In this document: positions 21,736 through 32,850 of the stretch, piece by piece
Numbering within the stretch: position 1 is the first letter of the stretch
Layout: the number at the start of each line of letters is the position of its first letter
DNA from: Fragilaria crotonensis
Lineage: Eukaryota > Bacillariophyta > Fragilariophyceae > Fragilariales > Fragilariaceae
DNA length: 64,000 nt
Direction of reading: 5' to 3'
Assembly: GCA_022925895.1 (NCBI GenBank)
Contig: JAKSYS010000278.1
Span: 1 to 64,000 of the forward strand
The notes under the pieces: generated by a model
Seen by the model: only the letters and a program-made list of their open reading frames with translations
Databases searched by the model: none
What the model was told of the DNA's origin: nothing
Position numbers and translations under genes: made by a program

Positions 21736-23563
21736 ATGAGAAGAACCAAAGTTCGAACACCAATACGAAGTACAATTCATGTGGGCAACCACAGTAAGGC
21801 GTCTCTCAAGGCCGGCAAGGGGCTCAACCTGGCATTGCTGGTGTCTTCGATGACTTTGCTGATGCTCCTATTGCTTTCGGTGGTCTTTTACTGGACCGTG
21901 TCAATTTCTGAACCGACAATAGCCGCTCCCGGAGAACACGCTGCTTCAATATCGCAATTATCACCACCCAGACGGAGAAAGGAAGCATCTTTTCAACAAG
22001 CCTCTACTCGGATTGCCCAATTTCGCAAGGACTTTGTTGAGAAATATGGTGCTACTGCAATTGACTGGTATCACAAGGCGATTACGCCCTTTGGCTCACT
22101 CGACACGACCGCTCGTAGACTTTTGACAGCCGAGAATAAATTTGTCATGGCCTTTGCTGGTTACAGTGTGACCGTTGGTCGAGGAAATCACTTTTCACAA
22201 TCATTCCCTTTTGTGCTGGAAAGACTTTTCCGACCGGTGTTGAGAGATATTCTGTCCGTCGATCTTGAAGTACGCAATGCTGCTATAGGAGGTATTCCTT
22301 CATTTCCCTATGCCTTTTGCCTTCCCCACTTTTTGGGTGAAGATGCCGATGTCATTTCTTGGGATTACAGTATGAATGAGGGCAACGGCGCGGCCGTCCT
22401 GGAGAGTTATATTCGTCTGTCACAGAAGTCTCTGTCCCGAAAGCGGCCCATGATGATCGTGCTCGACAAGAATCCACAACGGAAGAAGCTCCTTCAAGAT
22501 TATGCCCGTATGGGCATCCTTTTAGATGGCGTATCCATAAGTCGAGCAGGGGAAGTCATTCCCAAAGAACTGTTGGAAGAGAAGGATGAAAGCATGTTAC
22601 CAGTTGGACTCCATAATTGGAATGACTTTGGTGCTCCTCATGGATGTCCTGGAATGTCGTCCTGGCATCCTAAACGTGCGGAACATGAATTCCTGGGACA
22701 CTTGTTGGCCATGCACTTTGTCGACGCCTTGGAACGAGCGGTTGAACTCAGCGCTGGCACTGTGGCCATTCCGCATATGGATGCTCCTGTCGCTCTGCCG
22801 AAACCACTCATGACACCGGCTGACAATGCCGAGGCTGTGACACGGCTTTTGTACGGACATGCGCAGGATGACGTGTATCAATTGAAAGATTTGTCCTGTC
22901 GCACATCGTTTCTTCCAGCGCAAGATCATGAGAAGGTGTTGCCATCCATCGTTGTGGATGGTCTTGCACCGAATAATCCAGACATTATGGAAGAGCGTAG
23001 TGATGCTCTGTATGCGACTGGATGGGTGCTGGATGTGAGTAAGATCGAACGCGATACGAAGAAAAAGGTGGAACGTTGTGGTGGTCTTGGATACATTGAC
23101 ATGAAAATTGCATTGTACGGAATTCGTGAATCGGGCACCCTGAGACTCTGGCTGCCCTACGAAGGAAAGATGAACACAGGTCAAGATGACGCAGAAGCAT
23201 ACTTTGACAGCTTGATCCTATGTGAAGCGAATGAGAAACGCGACGACAAGGCTTGCAGACTGGATCGCGATTTGACGCTTACAGTTGGTGGCACATCGAG
23301 TGTTGGATCGATGGTGAATGGTGTGGGGGTGTACTTGAACAGACAAACGTGTTTGCATGTTCAAATACCGAGATCTGCATGTAACACGGTTGAAGGATTT
23401 GACGAAAGCAAATGGTGATCCATTGACGGAGATTGAGCGGGAGCGACTATCGCGTCCTGGTTCAAACGATTTGGGGCTTGTCGTCGATATCGAGGCTGCT
23501 TCTACCGTGACACGAGCTGCAGGCGCATGTTGTGTCTCACATGTCGTTTGGGAACAACACTAG
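21736..23563 (+). CDS. SGNH-hydrolase-like type II membrane protein (paralog 2)
   Basis: The ATG at 21736 (MRRTKVRTP) gives about 609 residues if read across one frame break. Layout matches paralog 1: short basic tail, one membrane span (ALLVSSMTLLMLLLLSVVFYW), then FAGYSVTVGRGNHFSQSFP, RNAAIGGIPSFPYAF, VISWDYSMNEGN, NDFGAPHGCPG and HPKRAEHEFLGH. The first frame ends at 23418, but the family C-terminus (ACCVSHVVWEQH, compare CSISHVVWEEHGL in paralog 1) continues in the next frame to 23563. One A fewer in the AAA run at 23410-23412 would join them. The two paralogs sit on opposite strands around the PPR gene, an inverted duplication of some age. Confidence 0.72.
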
Positions 23564-23572
23564 ACTATAATG

Positions 23573-23670
23573 GCTTATACAACGAAATTGCTAGCCGACT
23601 CTGCACGGTTCGTCGTCGCTCCAGCCCAGCTTGTTCGTATCCAATTTTGATACGATTCAGAAGCTCCATA
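23573..23670 (-). pseudogene. Relic of the 3' end of a DUF1295/ICMT-like gene
   Basis: The complement reads YGASESYQNWIRTSWAGA and ends in a stop, matching the C-terminus YGASEAYQNWIRTSWAGV of the complete gene at 24829-25819. It is a truncated direct copy lying 1.25 kb to the left of the complete one, on the same strand. Confidence 0.8.
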
Positions 23671-23761
23671 CATCTCAAGTTACAGGCGCTACACGCCTTT
23701 AGCTGTTGCATGCAATACCAATCTCTATGCACCGCGCAAGGCACAACAGGTAGCCATCCAG

Positions 23762-24361
23762 TTACAGAAAAATCAAATTTGCTCCAATGCCGAAAAGAAG
23801 AATTGACATCGGTGATGGCGACAAAAATAGAGTTGACGCTGCAGAGTGATGATGTTTGTCTGAATTCGAATCCGGCAGAGGGTCTTCAACGGTAACAAGC
23901 AAGCCAAAGTCACCGACATTTTCTTCCTGACTGCCGTGAATGAGAACGTAGTAGTTTTGTCCTGGGGTTGTTTGCCACGAAATCGTGGTGTGATCGGCTG
24001 TGCCACACTCCCCGTCATTGTCGCGTCCTCCAACGCAAAGTTGAGATTCGCACGAACTACCTCCATAGACGGTAATCGCGGTATCGAAGTTTGTAGCATT
24101 TGTACAGGTGGAAATCCTGACAATTCTTGATTCCGAGGCATCTGGGACGACGTACCAAACGCCAGGTGAATTGACAAAGTTCTCTCCACAATTGTTCAGA
24201 CTGTCTTTGGTTGCGTTGAGAGTTGTCCCGAGCAAGGTTTGATCGGAGGATGACAAACTGATTGCATTATCGCACTGATCATTCACAGGAACATCTGCTT
24301 GAGAAGGAACAAAGCAGAGTACTGCTAAGAATCCAAGCAAGCAACGATGGAAGCTGACCAT
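23762..24361 (-). CDS. Small secreted protein with a cysteine-paired beta domain
   Basis: 199 residues from the ATG at 24361 (MVSFHRCLLGFLAVLCFVPSQA, a signal peptide). The mature part runs from NDQCDNAISLSSSD through PGVWYVV, STCTNATNFDTAITVYGG, SQLCVGGRDNDGECGTADH and ISWQTTPGQNYYVLIHG. This pattern (C-x-A-I ... G-x-W-Y ... F-D-T-x-I ... C-x-x-x-N/D-D ... Y-x-[VI]-x-[VI]-H-G) recurs in large extracellular protein families of diatoms and some bacteria and looks like a beta-sandwich carbohydrate- or wall-binding module. The C-terminus is hydrophobic after a His/Ser linker, consistent with a membrane or lipid anchor. The gene lies between a relic and the complete copy of its neighbour. Confidence 0.75.
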   Translation of the reverse strand: MVSFHRCLLGFLAVLCFVPSQADVPVNDQCDNAISLSSSDQTLLGTTLNATKDSLNNCGENFVNSPGVWYVVPDASESRIVRISTCTNATNFDTAITVYGGSSCESQLCVGGRDNDGECGTADHTTISWQTTPGQNYYVLIHGSQEENVGDFGLLVTVEDPLPDSNSDKHHHSAASTLFLSPSPMSILLFGIGANLIFL

Positions 24362-24744
24362 GGTGGGGGGTACTGTCGTTACAATGCGCCGGAGTTGATT
24401 CGTGTGATGATGTGAGACATGTGTGTTTGTTGAGGAACCCAGATCTCTTAGTATCGGCTGATTATACTGTCGTGCTTCCAGTTTCGAAATATTGTGAGTA
24501 AAGGCTGCGTGTCGCATGCTATATCCGTCTATGATACACATATCTGATATACTGATATACATTAATATACACAGTAGGTGGTACTCCAGTAGGGCAACAA
24601 TAGAGTACACGGAGTACAGTAACATATCGTATACTCCGAGTACTACTCCGTATCTGGTACTGTAGTATCTGATAATTGACTGAAGACAGATCGCGACCTG
24701 GACCTGGCTTAATTGACATGAAGGATGAGGCTTGTCAAAGAAAT

Positions 24745-24828
24745 CTAGCCCGCGTTGACTGTTGCACGAGCTGTAGGCGATCTTGTGATTCGGGATCAAA
24801 CCACGACAGACTGCATTATGGCTTCAGC
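24745..24828 (+). pseudogene. Degenerate copy of the SGNH paralog 2 3' end
   Basis: Sequence around the words ACGAGCTG and GGCG followed by TTATGGCTT parallels 23511-23577, the last codons of SGNH paralog 2 and its 3' flank, at about 70% by eye. With the relic at 23573 it shows that a segment spanning both convergent gene ends was duplicated. Confidence 0.55.
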
Positions 24829-25819
24829 TTATATAACGAAATCGCTAGGCGGCTCCACGCGTTTCTTTGTCACTCCAGCCCAGCTCGTTCGAATCCAATT
24901 TTGATACGCTTCAGATGCACCATATTTTTCACGTTGCTTTCTCTCCAACCCAGTAGTGGCTTGGACTAATACAAAATCGATTCCAAATGCGCCAACCACG
25001 GATGCTAAGCTCAACCAAGAGACACCTCCCAGAACCAATGCCGCTAGTGCACTTGCAGTCCAACCAAACATCTCTCCAGTGTAATTTGGATGACGGAAAA
25101 AAGCGAAACACACCTTCAACTACCAAATGGTCTGGACCTTTCTTGGCCTTCATAACGGTCTTTGTGGTGTCACCTAGTGCACCCAATGCAAAGCTAGCAC
25201 ATGTTGTTCCAACGAGGATTCTTGCCGCGTTGAGTTTCCAACCGCCATGGAGACTCCAGAACGGCGTTACTGCGGTCATTGTGACAAACAAAGGAGCCGC
25301 CATGCAGGCGTACAAAAAGGCCACGCCAACGACAAAGGGCGTACGGGCTAATCGGTTGCCCTCCTTTTGAGCTCGATCTTCAATCCTCTCGCGAAATTCT
25401 CGAAATCGCGCAATGTTCAACTCTCGATAAAGAAGGAACAGATTCAATCGGATTCCGTAGGCAAACAGAGCCAGAGAATGAATACCGGCAAGGCTGGTCA
25501 CGGGAACTCTCTGCAAGACCATCCATGCTGTTGTGGAGATCGCTCCACCGTAGGCATAGCTGACACCATATTCAGACTTGTAGAATCCCAATAGACTTGG
25601 TGTGAGGCAAGCGAGAGCAACCGAAGAAAGAGAAGGAAAAGACGCAGTTGCAACGAGTTCGGGTCCTAGAGCAAGAGCTGTAGAGGAGGCCCTCGGGAGA
25701 GGCATCAAGGCTGTCTTTGTTGGCAGTGAACGTTGTGCATCCGATGTCGGTACAAATGCCTCGCAGCTGCCCATCAAAGAAAACAAGACGAAAAGTATAA
25801 AGAATTTGCAAGGAAGCAT
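24829..25819 (-). CDS. Plastid-targeted DUF1295 / ICMT-like membrane protein
   Basis: About 329 residues across one frame break. The ATG at 25819 starts a signal peptide (MLPCKFFILFVLFSLMGSC) followed by EAFVP, the plastid motif. Several membrane helices follow, then HLVVEGVFRFF and RHPNYTGEMFGW, the signature of the DUF1295/isoprenylcysteine carboxyl methyltransferase and steroid reductase-like superfamily. The two parts are in different frames; the switch falls in the A6 run at 25097-25102, where one A fewer gives VFRFF-RHPNYTGE without a gap. The C-terminus REKYGASEAYQNWIR is duplicated as a relic at 23573. Substrate unknown: lipid or prenyl methyl transfer, or a reductase. Confidence 0.8.
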
Positions 25820-26354
25820 CGTTGTCCTGTCGTCTATTCCCTTTTATTGATTCCAAGACAGTCAAGCTATATGGCGATAGATGCAGTTGGAAGTTATGCA
25901 GAAGGCATGACTTCTTGTGAAACATAGTTCACGGGGGTGCAGATCTGAGCCCTTCGGTGATGTCAGTGAATCATCGAAGATACCGCAGATATTGCCTACC
26001 CGTCACCCGTCACGAGGCACCTCGTACTGATGTACCAGGTACCTAATACAGTACCAACAGGTAGTGAAAATGACTAATTCGCTGTTATGCGTTATGCGCT
26101 TTTTGGATCCCACAGTGGTAGGAACTACAGTATTCAGTACAGCTCGCTGCCCCGTGCCCGCCGATCCATCTCACGTCGTTTGAAACAGACAACGACTCAA
26201 TGCTTTCTTCATTTGGTCCCCCATGACACCAGCGTTGAAACGAGCAAGGCACTCACTGGTTGATCTTATCATTCGATCATAACGAATACGAGGTCAATAT
26301 ATCAAGCAGTACATTTTAGGAAACAACGGGGGCAAGTCATCTGCAAAGAAAATA
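25820..26354. other. Intergenic region between divergent DUF1295 and LSM8 genes
   Basis: Divergent promoter region, no open frame of note. GGTACCTAATACAGTACC-type palindromes near 26035-26055. Confidence 0.4.
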
Positions 26355-26726
26355 ATGGCAGCAACATTGAGTGACTGGAAGGACAGTAAGTAGGGTTGGC
26401 GCTTCATAACCGTGGACCATCTTCATCTCTCTCTCTCTCAAAGATTATCTTCTTATACTTATACTATAGAATCCATTACGGTTGTGACTTGCGATGGAAG
26501 GCTGTTGGTGGGAATTCTGGTCGGACATGATCAAGTACAAAACTTGATCTTGAAAGATGCGCAAGAGCGCATATATTCTGAGGAGGAAGACGTCGAAATT
26601 GTACCTCTGGGGTTGTACATGATACGAGGAGATAACGTCGCACTAGTAGGTGAGGCAGACTGGAAGGAAAAAGACTCGACTATACGTGCAGAGCCAATAC
26701 CGGCGGTGCAACAACATGCAGTATAG
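26355..26726 (+). CDS. LSM8: U6 snRNA-associated Sm-like protein LSM8
   Basis: Exon 1 (26355-26385) encodes only MAATLSDWKD plus one base. An 84-bp intron (GTAAGT...ATAG, 26386-26469) follows, then exon 2 (26470-26726). The product is 95 residues: an N-terminal helix, Sm1 with SITVVTCDGRLLVGILVGHDQ and NLIL, an ERIYS loop, and Sm2 with VPLGLYMIRGDNVALVGE. The RGDNV motif and the C-terminal IRAEP match LSM8, the subunit that makes the ring nuclear (LSM2-8), where it binds the U6 snRNA 3' end, rather than LSM1 or SmB. Length is normal. Confidence 0.93.
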
Positions 26727-28367
26727 CATGGTGAAAAGGCTGAAGGGAGCGATTCTTGCTTGGCTAGAGATGTTGAAGTGCCAAGACGTACAGGTACCGA
26801 CGTTGCGGCACCCGGTAGTAAGAACGGAAGTGGAGTCGTCAATGATAGGAGAGGTAAGGGCAACTGGAGCTCGACCGGGACTACGAACGGAGTAAACGGG
26901 AGCGTGTCCAGATAGTATAAAGTATCATGGGACTACCAGAAAGAGTCGCCACGATTGCCACATGAGGACAAATATAGCGTTATCTGTTATTCAGAAGTGT
27001 GTCTAACCAAGAGACGATTGGCTAATGTTGCTTGCACTAAGCTTACTAGCTAGCATTGACTCATGAGGATTATATTGGATTACTGATTTCAACGTCCCAA
27101 AGTGATCGCTTCAACCAGCCCTTGGTCGTAGGTTCCGGTTAGCTGGTAACCAAACTGAACCACAATCACCACATTCCCCTTTACCAGATCAAGTTCCTCC
27201 ATGTGGACTACACATCCTGCAACCTCCTCGCTATCCCATAACCCAACAAACACAAAGCCAAAAACCAATTATTGTTTCCCTGATGATTACATCCCTGCCA
27301 CGATGACAGTTTGAACTTCTGTTGACAAATTTTCGGAGGAAAAATAATGGCGCCTTTTCGCAAAACAAAATCAGAATTTGGTCCGTTCACCATGTCTAAC
27401 CACTTAGATGCCCTTTTTAGGGATCGATGTGTGGCGCTACTTTTAACGACATTCTTGGTGACATTCAGCAGTCAAAATGAAGGGATCTGTCATTCGCGGT
27501 GGCTCATTCCCATCAGAGCTACCTGGCTGATATTCACAGGGAAACGTTTGTCTGCTTACAAATTTCCATAAGTGATAGTTCTACACTTGTCAGAGCAAAA
27601 TGAGTGGGTGCACTAACAGGCAATCGGACTCTTGCCAGGGACAACAAGGTATAGCACATGTCGTTGAAGGCCCTGGGTGGCAAGGGCTTTGCCTTTTTGG
27701 GCACATTGGACAGGCAGTTGGGATGACATTGTTCTTCAGCAGCACACTGAAGCAGCACCCAACACCAGCAAGAAGACCTCAAACATGAGGAATTGAGTGT
27801 CGATTTGGAGGCCCCACCTTTTGCTCAAGACCCATTGATGGCCTCTTGGTTGGAGGGGCTTTTATCTGATATTTCTAGCTTTCATTTTTATGCTGATGAG
27901 TTATTCAAGGTAATAGGATTGGAATTCCCTAACTTCTGATTGATGGTAGCGGCCTATAGACTACCGGTAGTAACCTTCTCTGTACATGTACACAAACTCT
28001 ATGTAATGGAAGTTACTGTTCTTGTGTCAAATCTTGGTAATGCTGTAGCGGTCCTCGTACCCGTACCGAAAGAGGCAACTGTAACTCCATTCTTTGACAC
28101 ACGAAACACGAAACGCAGGACGCCAGTCCATCATGTCCACCGTCGGTCCAGCAACCGGAGCAGCTGGTGCGGTCGAGGAAAATTCTCATCCTGCCGGCTG
28201 CCGGCCGATCAGGAATGAGAATGACACACCCTGGGCACGGTGTGACAGTGCAAAATCTTATACCGGTATTAACTTCAAGATTCATCACCTGTTTTGTTCC
28301 TTTGTAATCTCTGCCCCATCGTTTCGAGTCACTCTCTTTCCAAGGACATCTCCGTTCTCGTGGCAGC
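26727..28367. other. Intergenic region without supported genes
   Basis: 1.6 kb with several short open frames, none with family features, plausible start context or introns leading to one. I see no transposon ends or RNA gene. The last 200 bases are the 5' flank of the SLOG-like gene. Confidence 0.45.
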
Positions 28368-29272
28368 ATGAGAACCTCTCTCTTCTGCATAGTTCTTGTT
28401 TCATTGATAGATTGCTTCAGCATTGGATTCCTATTCTCGCCTCTGCAGCACGTACAGCAGCGACTGTTTGGTCCGCTCCACATCTTGAGTGATTTGGCGC
28501 TTAAGGAAACCAACAACAATGGCGGTGTTAATGACGATAGAGAACCTTTGAAGTCGTTTTCTTCCGTCCCTCAGTACGATCCCAGTGACAAGTTGGAATT
28601 GAGACAGGACAAGATGAACGTAGGGAATCCTCAAATCATGGTCTACGAAGAAAATGACATGACCGTCACAGACATCTTGCGGGAGTTGGCTGCCATTCGA
28701 CAAGAGGGGCCTCAAAAATATTGTATTTTAGGGACTCGGCACTGTTCCTATCTTCACCAGCAAATTATTGAGCTTCTGTACGTATAATGTCAGCATCGGG
28801 CTTGTTGTTTCGTTCCGTCACCATCTCACAATTCCCTGATTTTTTCCTACAACTCTCTCGTTCCTGAATACATACATCATACAACATATTCCAATCATAT
28901 ATCAGTGCGTACGCCCTGGTTCTGAGTGGCAATCACGTCTATACCAGTGGTGCCCAGGGTACCAATGCAGCAGCCGTCCGAGGAGCGTTACGCGCCAACC
29001 AAACCGATTTGCTGACGGTCGTCTTACCACAAAGCTTTGCGAAACAAACATCGGAATCGCAAGAATTGCTCAGCAAGGTCCAAAATATCATTGACTTTCC
29101 GGAACGAGACGAGCTGTCGCTGGAGATGGCATCACGTTTGTGCAATTCGTACATGTTGAATCGGACGGATCAATTGATATCATTTGCGTTTCACGAGTCG
29201 ACTACTGTCATTGAGGCAGTGGATGAAGCGAAGGAGAAGAAGAAGCTAGTAACCATGTTGTTTTTGGATTAA
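28368..29272 (+). CDS. Signal-peptide-bearing SLOG/Rossmann-fold protein, two exons
   Basis: Exon 1 is 28368-28777 and exon 2 is 28906-29272, with a 128-bp phase-2 intron (GTACGT...TCAG); 258 residues. The N-terminus MRTSLFCIVLVSLIDCFSIGF is a signal peptide. After an acidic linker the C-terminal 140 residues form one domain: CILGTRHCSYLHQQIIELL, then YALVLSGNHVYTSGAQGTN, LLTVVLPQS, and ISFAFHESTTVIEAVDEAKEKKKLV. This resembles the SLOG superfamily (DprA, LOG lysine-decarboxylase-like, TIR-like nucleotide sensors), with the G-x-R and S-G-A-x-G-x-[ND] loops that bind a nucleotide. Plants and cyanobacteria have comparable proteins of uncertain role. Targeting to ER or plastid cannot be separated here; the residue after the signal is not a clean ASAF motif. 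Confidence 0.68.
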
Positions 29273-29681
29273 AGGATGCAGCGAGCGATCTTGAAAGCCC
29301 ACAGAGCATCAATGGCAACCTCACAGATACGGAGGAAATGCGTTGGTGGCATGCTGGTCACGACATGGCAGCAACCAGAGAACGCCCAACCTCAGCAAGG
29401 AACATAGCATAGCATCTTGTACAGAGCTATACTGAACGCTACTAGAAATTATCCACGACGCTTATTTGCTGAATGGTCGAGTTGGCTGTTCGCTCGTTAA
29501 CGCCAGCTACAAACGCACGAATGCTACAAAACAGTCATTTATCGTCTCTAGTATTGTAGCCAGTTATGTTGGACATGCGAAATGAAGAGGTTCCATCCAA
29601 CCATTGTTCCAGAACAAGCAAATTATGTCGTCGACCCTTGTACGTGGTCGCTCAGATGGTATGAGGAATTGCTCAAATCCT
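29273..29681. other. Intergenic region, convergent 3' flanks
   Basis: Between the convergent SLOG-like and securin-like genes. Nothing recognised. Confidence 0.4.
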
Positions 29682-30287
29682 TTATAGGGAAACATCATTG
29701 ATTAACATTCCCAGGGCATTCACCTCTTCTTCAAGAGAAAGGTCAATGCGATAAAGTTCATGAAAACGTTCATCTTCGTCAGGTGCCATCATCAGAGAAA
29801 GGTCATCGTTCAAGCCATGGGTCAATTCGAAATCCAAGTGTTGCATCCAAAATCGTGGAGGTTTGGAGGATGGGCTAACCGGGTCACAGATGGGAGACCC
29901 AAAGTCTACCGACAGATTGATTTCGTCATCTTCACCATCAAACGGATTGAAGGGTCGTCCTGCTCGGAACTCGACATCTTCAACGGGCGGTCCGACTGCT
30001 TCTACCGATGGCGTCGTTGTCACGGATGGTTCCATCATGGCCGCTCGAGACGACGGCAGAGCTGATTTGGAAATTGTCTTTTTCGTCGACGACGCTGCAA
30101 ACGAGACAGCGCGTTTCTGGACTGTGACTTTAGATTGATTAAGTGGGGTTTTGCGATTCGAAATGTCACCGAAGGCTCGCCGACGAGACGACGTTGCAGG
30201 TGTTTTCACCGTCTTTGTGGTGGCGACACCATGATTTTCAGACGCATTATCGGAAAATAGCAATGTCTGCGGTCTAGAACTCAGCAT
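29682..30287 (-). CDS. Small basic-then-acidic protein, possible securin-like regulator
   Basis: 201 residues from the ATG at 30287. The N-terminal half is basic and disordered, with SSRRRAFGDISNRKTPL, close to the [RK]-[RK]-A-[LF]-G-D-[IV]-[SN]-N-[RK] motif of securins, plant PATRONUS proteins and several cell-cycle regulators. The C-terminal half is acidic (FDGEDDEINLSVDF, LSLMMAPDEDERF), the usual polarity of securin, which blocks separase with an acidic segment. No KEN box is seen, and the classical R-x-x-L destruction box is not obvious near the N-terminus. The assignment rests on one short motif and charge layout, so treat it as a suggestion. Confidence 0.55.
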   Translation of the reverse strand: MLSSRPQTLLFSDNASENHGVATTKTVKTPATSSRRRAFGDISNRKTPLNQSKVTVQKRAVSFAASSTKKTISKSALPSSRAAMMEPSVTTTPSVEAVGPPVEDVEFRAGRPFNPFDGEDDEINLSVDFGSPICDPVSPSSKPPRFWMQHLDFELTHGLNDDLSLMMAPDEDERFHELYRIDLSLEEEVNALGMLINDVSL

Positions 30288-30771
30288 GATGGGGAGTGTT
30301 GCAAGGATTCAAGAATACTGGAATAATAGATAGTGCTGTTTGGCTTGTAAGGGAATGGAGATGGATGAGTCAAGGTAAATGACGTAGGGAAGTAATCGTC
30401 GTTTTTGTGAGGAATGGTTTTGTTTTCTCTCGTTGTCGATATGGCGGAGCTCAATTTATGTGGATCGTGGACTGGGAGGGCTCAGTAACGGACACAGACA
30501 ATTGTGTATGCTGTTTGTCCGTTACCACCGAGTGATGGCCAAGGCAATTATCCATAGAGTGAAACGTATCATTATATATATTTAGAAGACATGGTGGTAC
30601 GGGTACTCTGTAAAAACTAACTCTACGTACTACTCGGAGTACGACAGTAGTCTTGGAGCGCGGAGGTACTGTATGTCATACTTGTACCAGTACTACGTCA
30701 CAACATCGAATTACTGTACCATGATACTCCAGTCTTCCAATATGTACCCGTACCGATGTGACACGTGAAAA
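30288..30771. promoter_or_regulatory. Divergent promoter region
   Basis: Between the securin-like (-) and GT8 (+) genes. Contains TATATATATTTAG near 30575 and GTAC palindromes at 30620-30740. No gene. Confidence 0.35.
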
Positions 30772-32316
30772 ATGACTATCAGATCAATTCATGAACAACA
30801 CTTGACGATGGTCAAAGTCAACGCCACTCGCCCGTCTCTTCGAAGGAGACAAGACCCTAATCCGCATGTGGTCCTTCTCGGTATTTTTCTTTTCATCATA
30901 GTTGGATTACTGTTCTTTACGTACACATTGTCTATCGAGACCACTAGTGGCACAAAATCGTTGCTGTCGTTGCAACAATCGAAAACGCTTCAATCTGTTG
31001 ATCGACAAAAGGCGGTACCAAGTGGCGCCGCGCAAACAATTGCCTATGCTGTCTCCATAACAGGCTGTGGGAGTGATCCTCTCTCTGAGGGTGCTGCTGT
31101 TTTGAAGCACGCCATTCACCTAATGTCAGTTCAGGGCAACTCAAAGGCCCGCTACGATTATCGAATGTACGCCATCGTTCATCCCGATGCAGTATCGTGT
31201 GGTATGACGCTAGAAGAGTTGGGTTATACGATATTGAAACGCGATACGCCAGTGGCAGTAAAGGATATTCAAGGCGAGTACTTGCGATCCAAAATTGAGC
31301 AGAACGGGTAAGTTACGAAGTTGGATCGATGCTCTGCCTGCTGATTATTGTACTGTACCATCGTTGTCTCACTTCAAGCCTGAACGCTGCCGTAGTTGCT
31401 GTGGTGAGAAGGAACTTATCAAATTAGAAGCCTATACTCTCGTGGACCATCCAGTAGTTGTCCATCTAGATCTCGATACCTTGGTTCTGAAACCCTTGGA
31501 CGATCTCTTCGACATTATGCTTGGTAAAGCAGCAGACACCTCAAAGCTTGACGTAATGTGGAAGGATATTCCCATACCAGAACAAGTCAATGCCTTTTTG
31601 ACACGAGATTACAATATGGTAAACCCGAGTACAGAGTACAAGCCCGCACAGGGTGGTTTTCTCGTGTTGCGACCTTCCATGGAAACGTATCGAGCATATG
31701 TTGATATCATCAGGGTTGGCGACTTTCGCGAACATAACGGTTGGGGTGGTAAGGTTGGTCCCTTTTATGGAGCCATGACCTTTCAGGGACTGATTCCATA
31801 TTATTACGACTATTTGCACCCCGGAACGGCGGTCGAATTGAATCGCTGCGTGTACAATCAAATGTGCGACAATCCTCGTGACAAACGAACCATCAATGAC
31901 ATTGTGAACGGTGATTGTCGCACCGGTGAGAAGGAATGTGAGGATTGTCGAAGTCGGCCTCTGGAGGATGTTGTCACAACGCATTTTACCCTGTGTCAAA
32001 AACCGTACGTAGCAAGCTTGGCGGAGAGGCGTTCCTTGCGTAGGTATTGACATATCGTGATCTAACTCGAAGCTCCTTTCCATTCTTCAGCTGGTGGTGT
32101 CTGCCCCAGAACGACGACCGAATTCAAGAACGGTTGTGTCGAAAATTGCATGCTCAGTGGTATCGAATACGGTCTGAACTGGAAAAATCATGGGGTCGCT
32201 CTGGTCAAGGACCAGGCACTTTTGACAGCGAGCACTTTCATGGATATTGTAAGAAGCATGGCCATCATGGGTATATTCCAATAGCAAGACCGTTCAATCA
32301 AAATGTCGCGTATTGA
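30772..32316 (+). CDS. Type II membrane glycosyltransferase, family GT8 (glycogenin-like), three exons
   Basis: Exons 30772-31307, 31396-32004 and 32091-32316, with introns of 88 bp (GTAAGT...GTAG) and 86 bp (GTACGT...TCAG); 456 residues. One N-terminal span (VVLLGIFLFIIVGLLFFTY) gives Golgi topology. The domain begins IAYAVSITGCG and continues through IVHPDA, LEELGYTIL and GEYLRSKIEQNG-CCGEKELIKLEAY (read across intron 1). Then VVVHLDLDTLVLKPLDDLFD carries the D-x-D metal/UDP-sugar site, followed by AQGGFLVLRPS. The third exon (QKP-WWCLPQNDDR) is Trp/Cys-rich, followed by a His-rich end (HGYCKKHGHHGY). Splice sites are well fixed because the protein is continuous only with these junctions. 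Acceptor unknown. Confidence 0.85.
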
Positions 32317-32627
32317 GCGCTGCCCGTATTCGTGTGGATGAGTTGCCAGCTGCTTATGTGGAACGCGCTCCCTGCTGACACGCGACTAGTTTGAATCTTT
32401 GCAGAACGCCGAGCATTCTTGCTAGCGAATCCTGTTATACTGCATACGTGTTGCCCCTTTTGCAGAGTTGATAACTAGTATGATAACGGAATGATGCGCA
32501 TCCAACCTTGGTATACGTGTCGCCTGCGGGAGTAGACACCAGTTACATAAGGAGACGAATGCAATCATATGACATGAAAGGTGTTCAGACACATGCTCCT
32601 ATCCACGCATGCAGACGGTTTTTTTCA

Positions 32628-32850
32628 ATTAGCTCGACACGTAACTACTTGGACAAGGGTGGATCCTTTTGTACATTTTCATCCTGCTGGCCAACTGCGA
32701 CATCATCGCTCCGGATACTGCAACCCACTTCGGATCTCAAGCAACGATGCTGGCAGCATCGTTGCTGCACAGTACTCGTCGCATTCTTCAGCAAAGTCGT
32801 GAGACATATCTGAGTTCGTTTTGACGGCAGGCGGAACAAGGTGCTCCGCA
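32628..32850 (-). pseudogene. Relic of the 3' end of the short-chain dehydrogenase gene
   Basis: The complement encodes pieces such as PAVKTN, HDFAEECDEYCAATM and PSK-like ends, which match the C-terminus of the SDR at 34942-35733 (PAVKTNLGG, HDFGEECDEYCAATM). It is diverged and truncated at its 5' side. The shared flank upstream at 32516/34398 shows the duplication included non-coding DNA. Confidence 0.8.

Noticed and set aside
28013-28519. 168-codon minus-strand frame
   Set aside because: Overlaps the first exon of the SLOG-like gene in antisense, with no recognisable domain.
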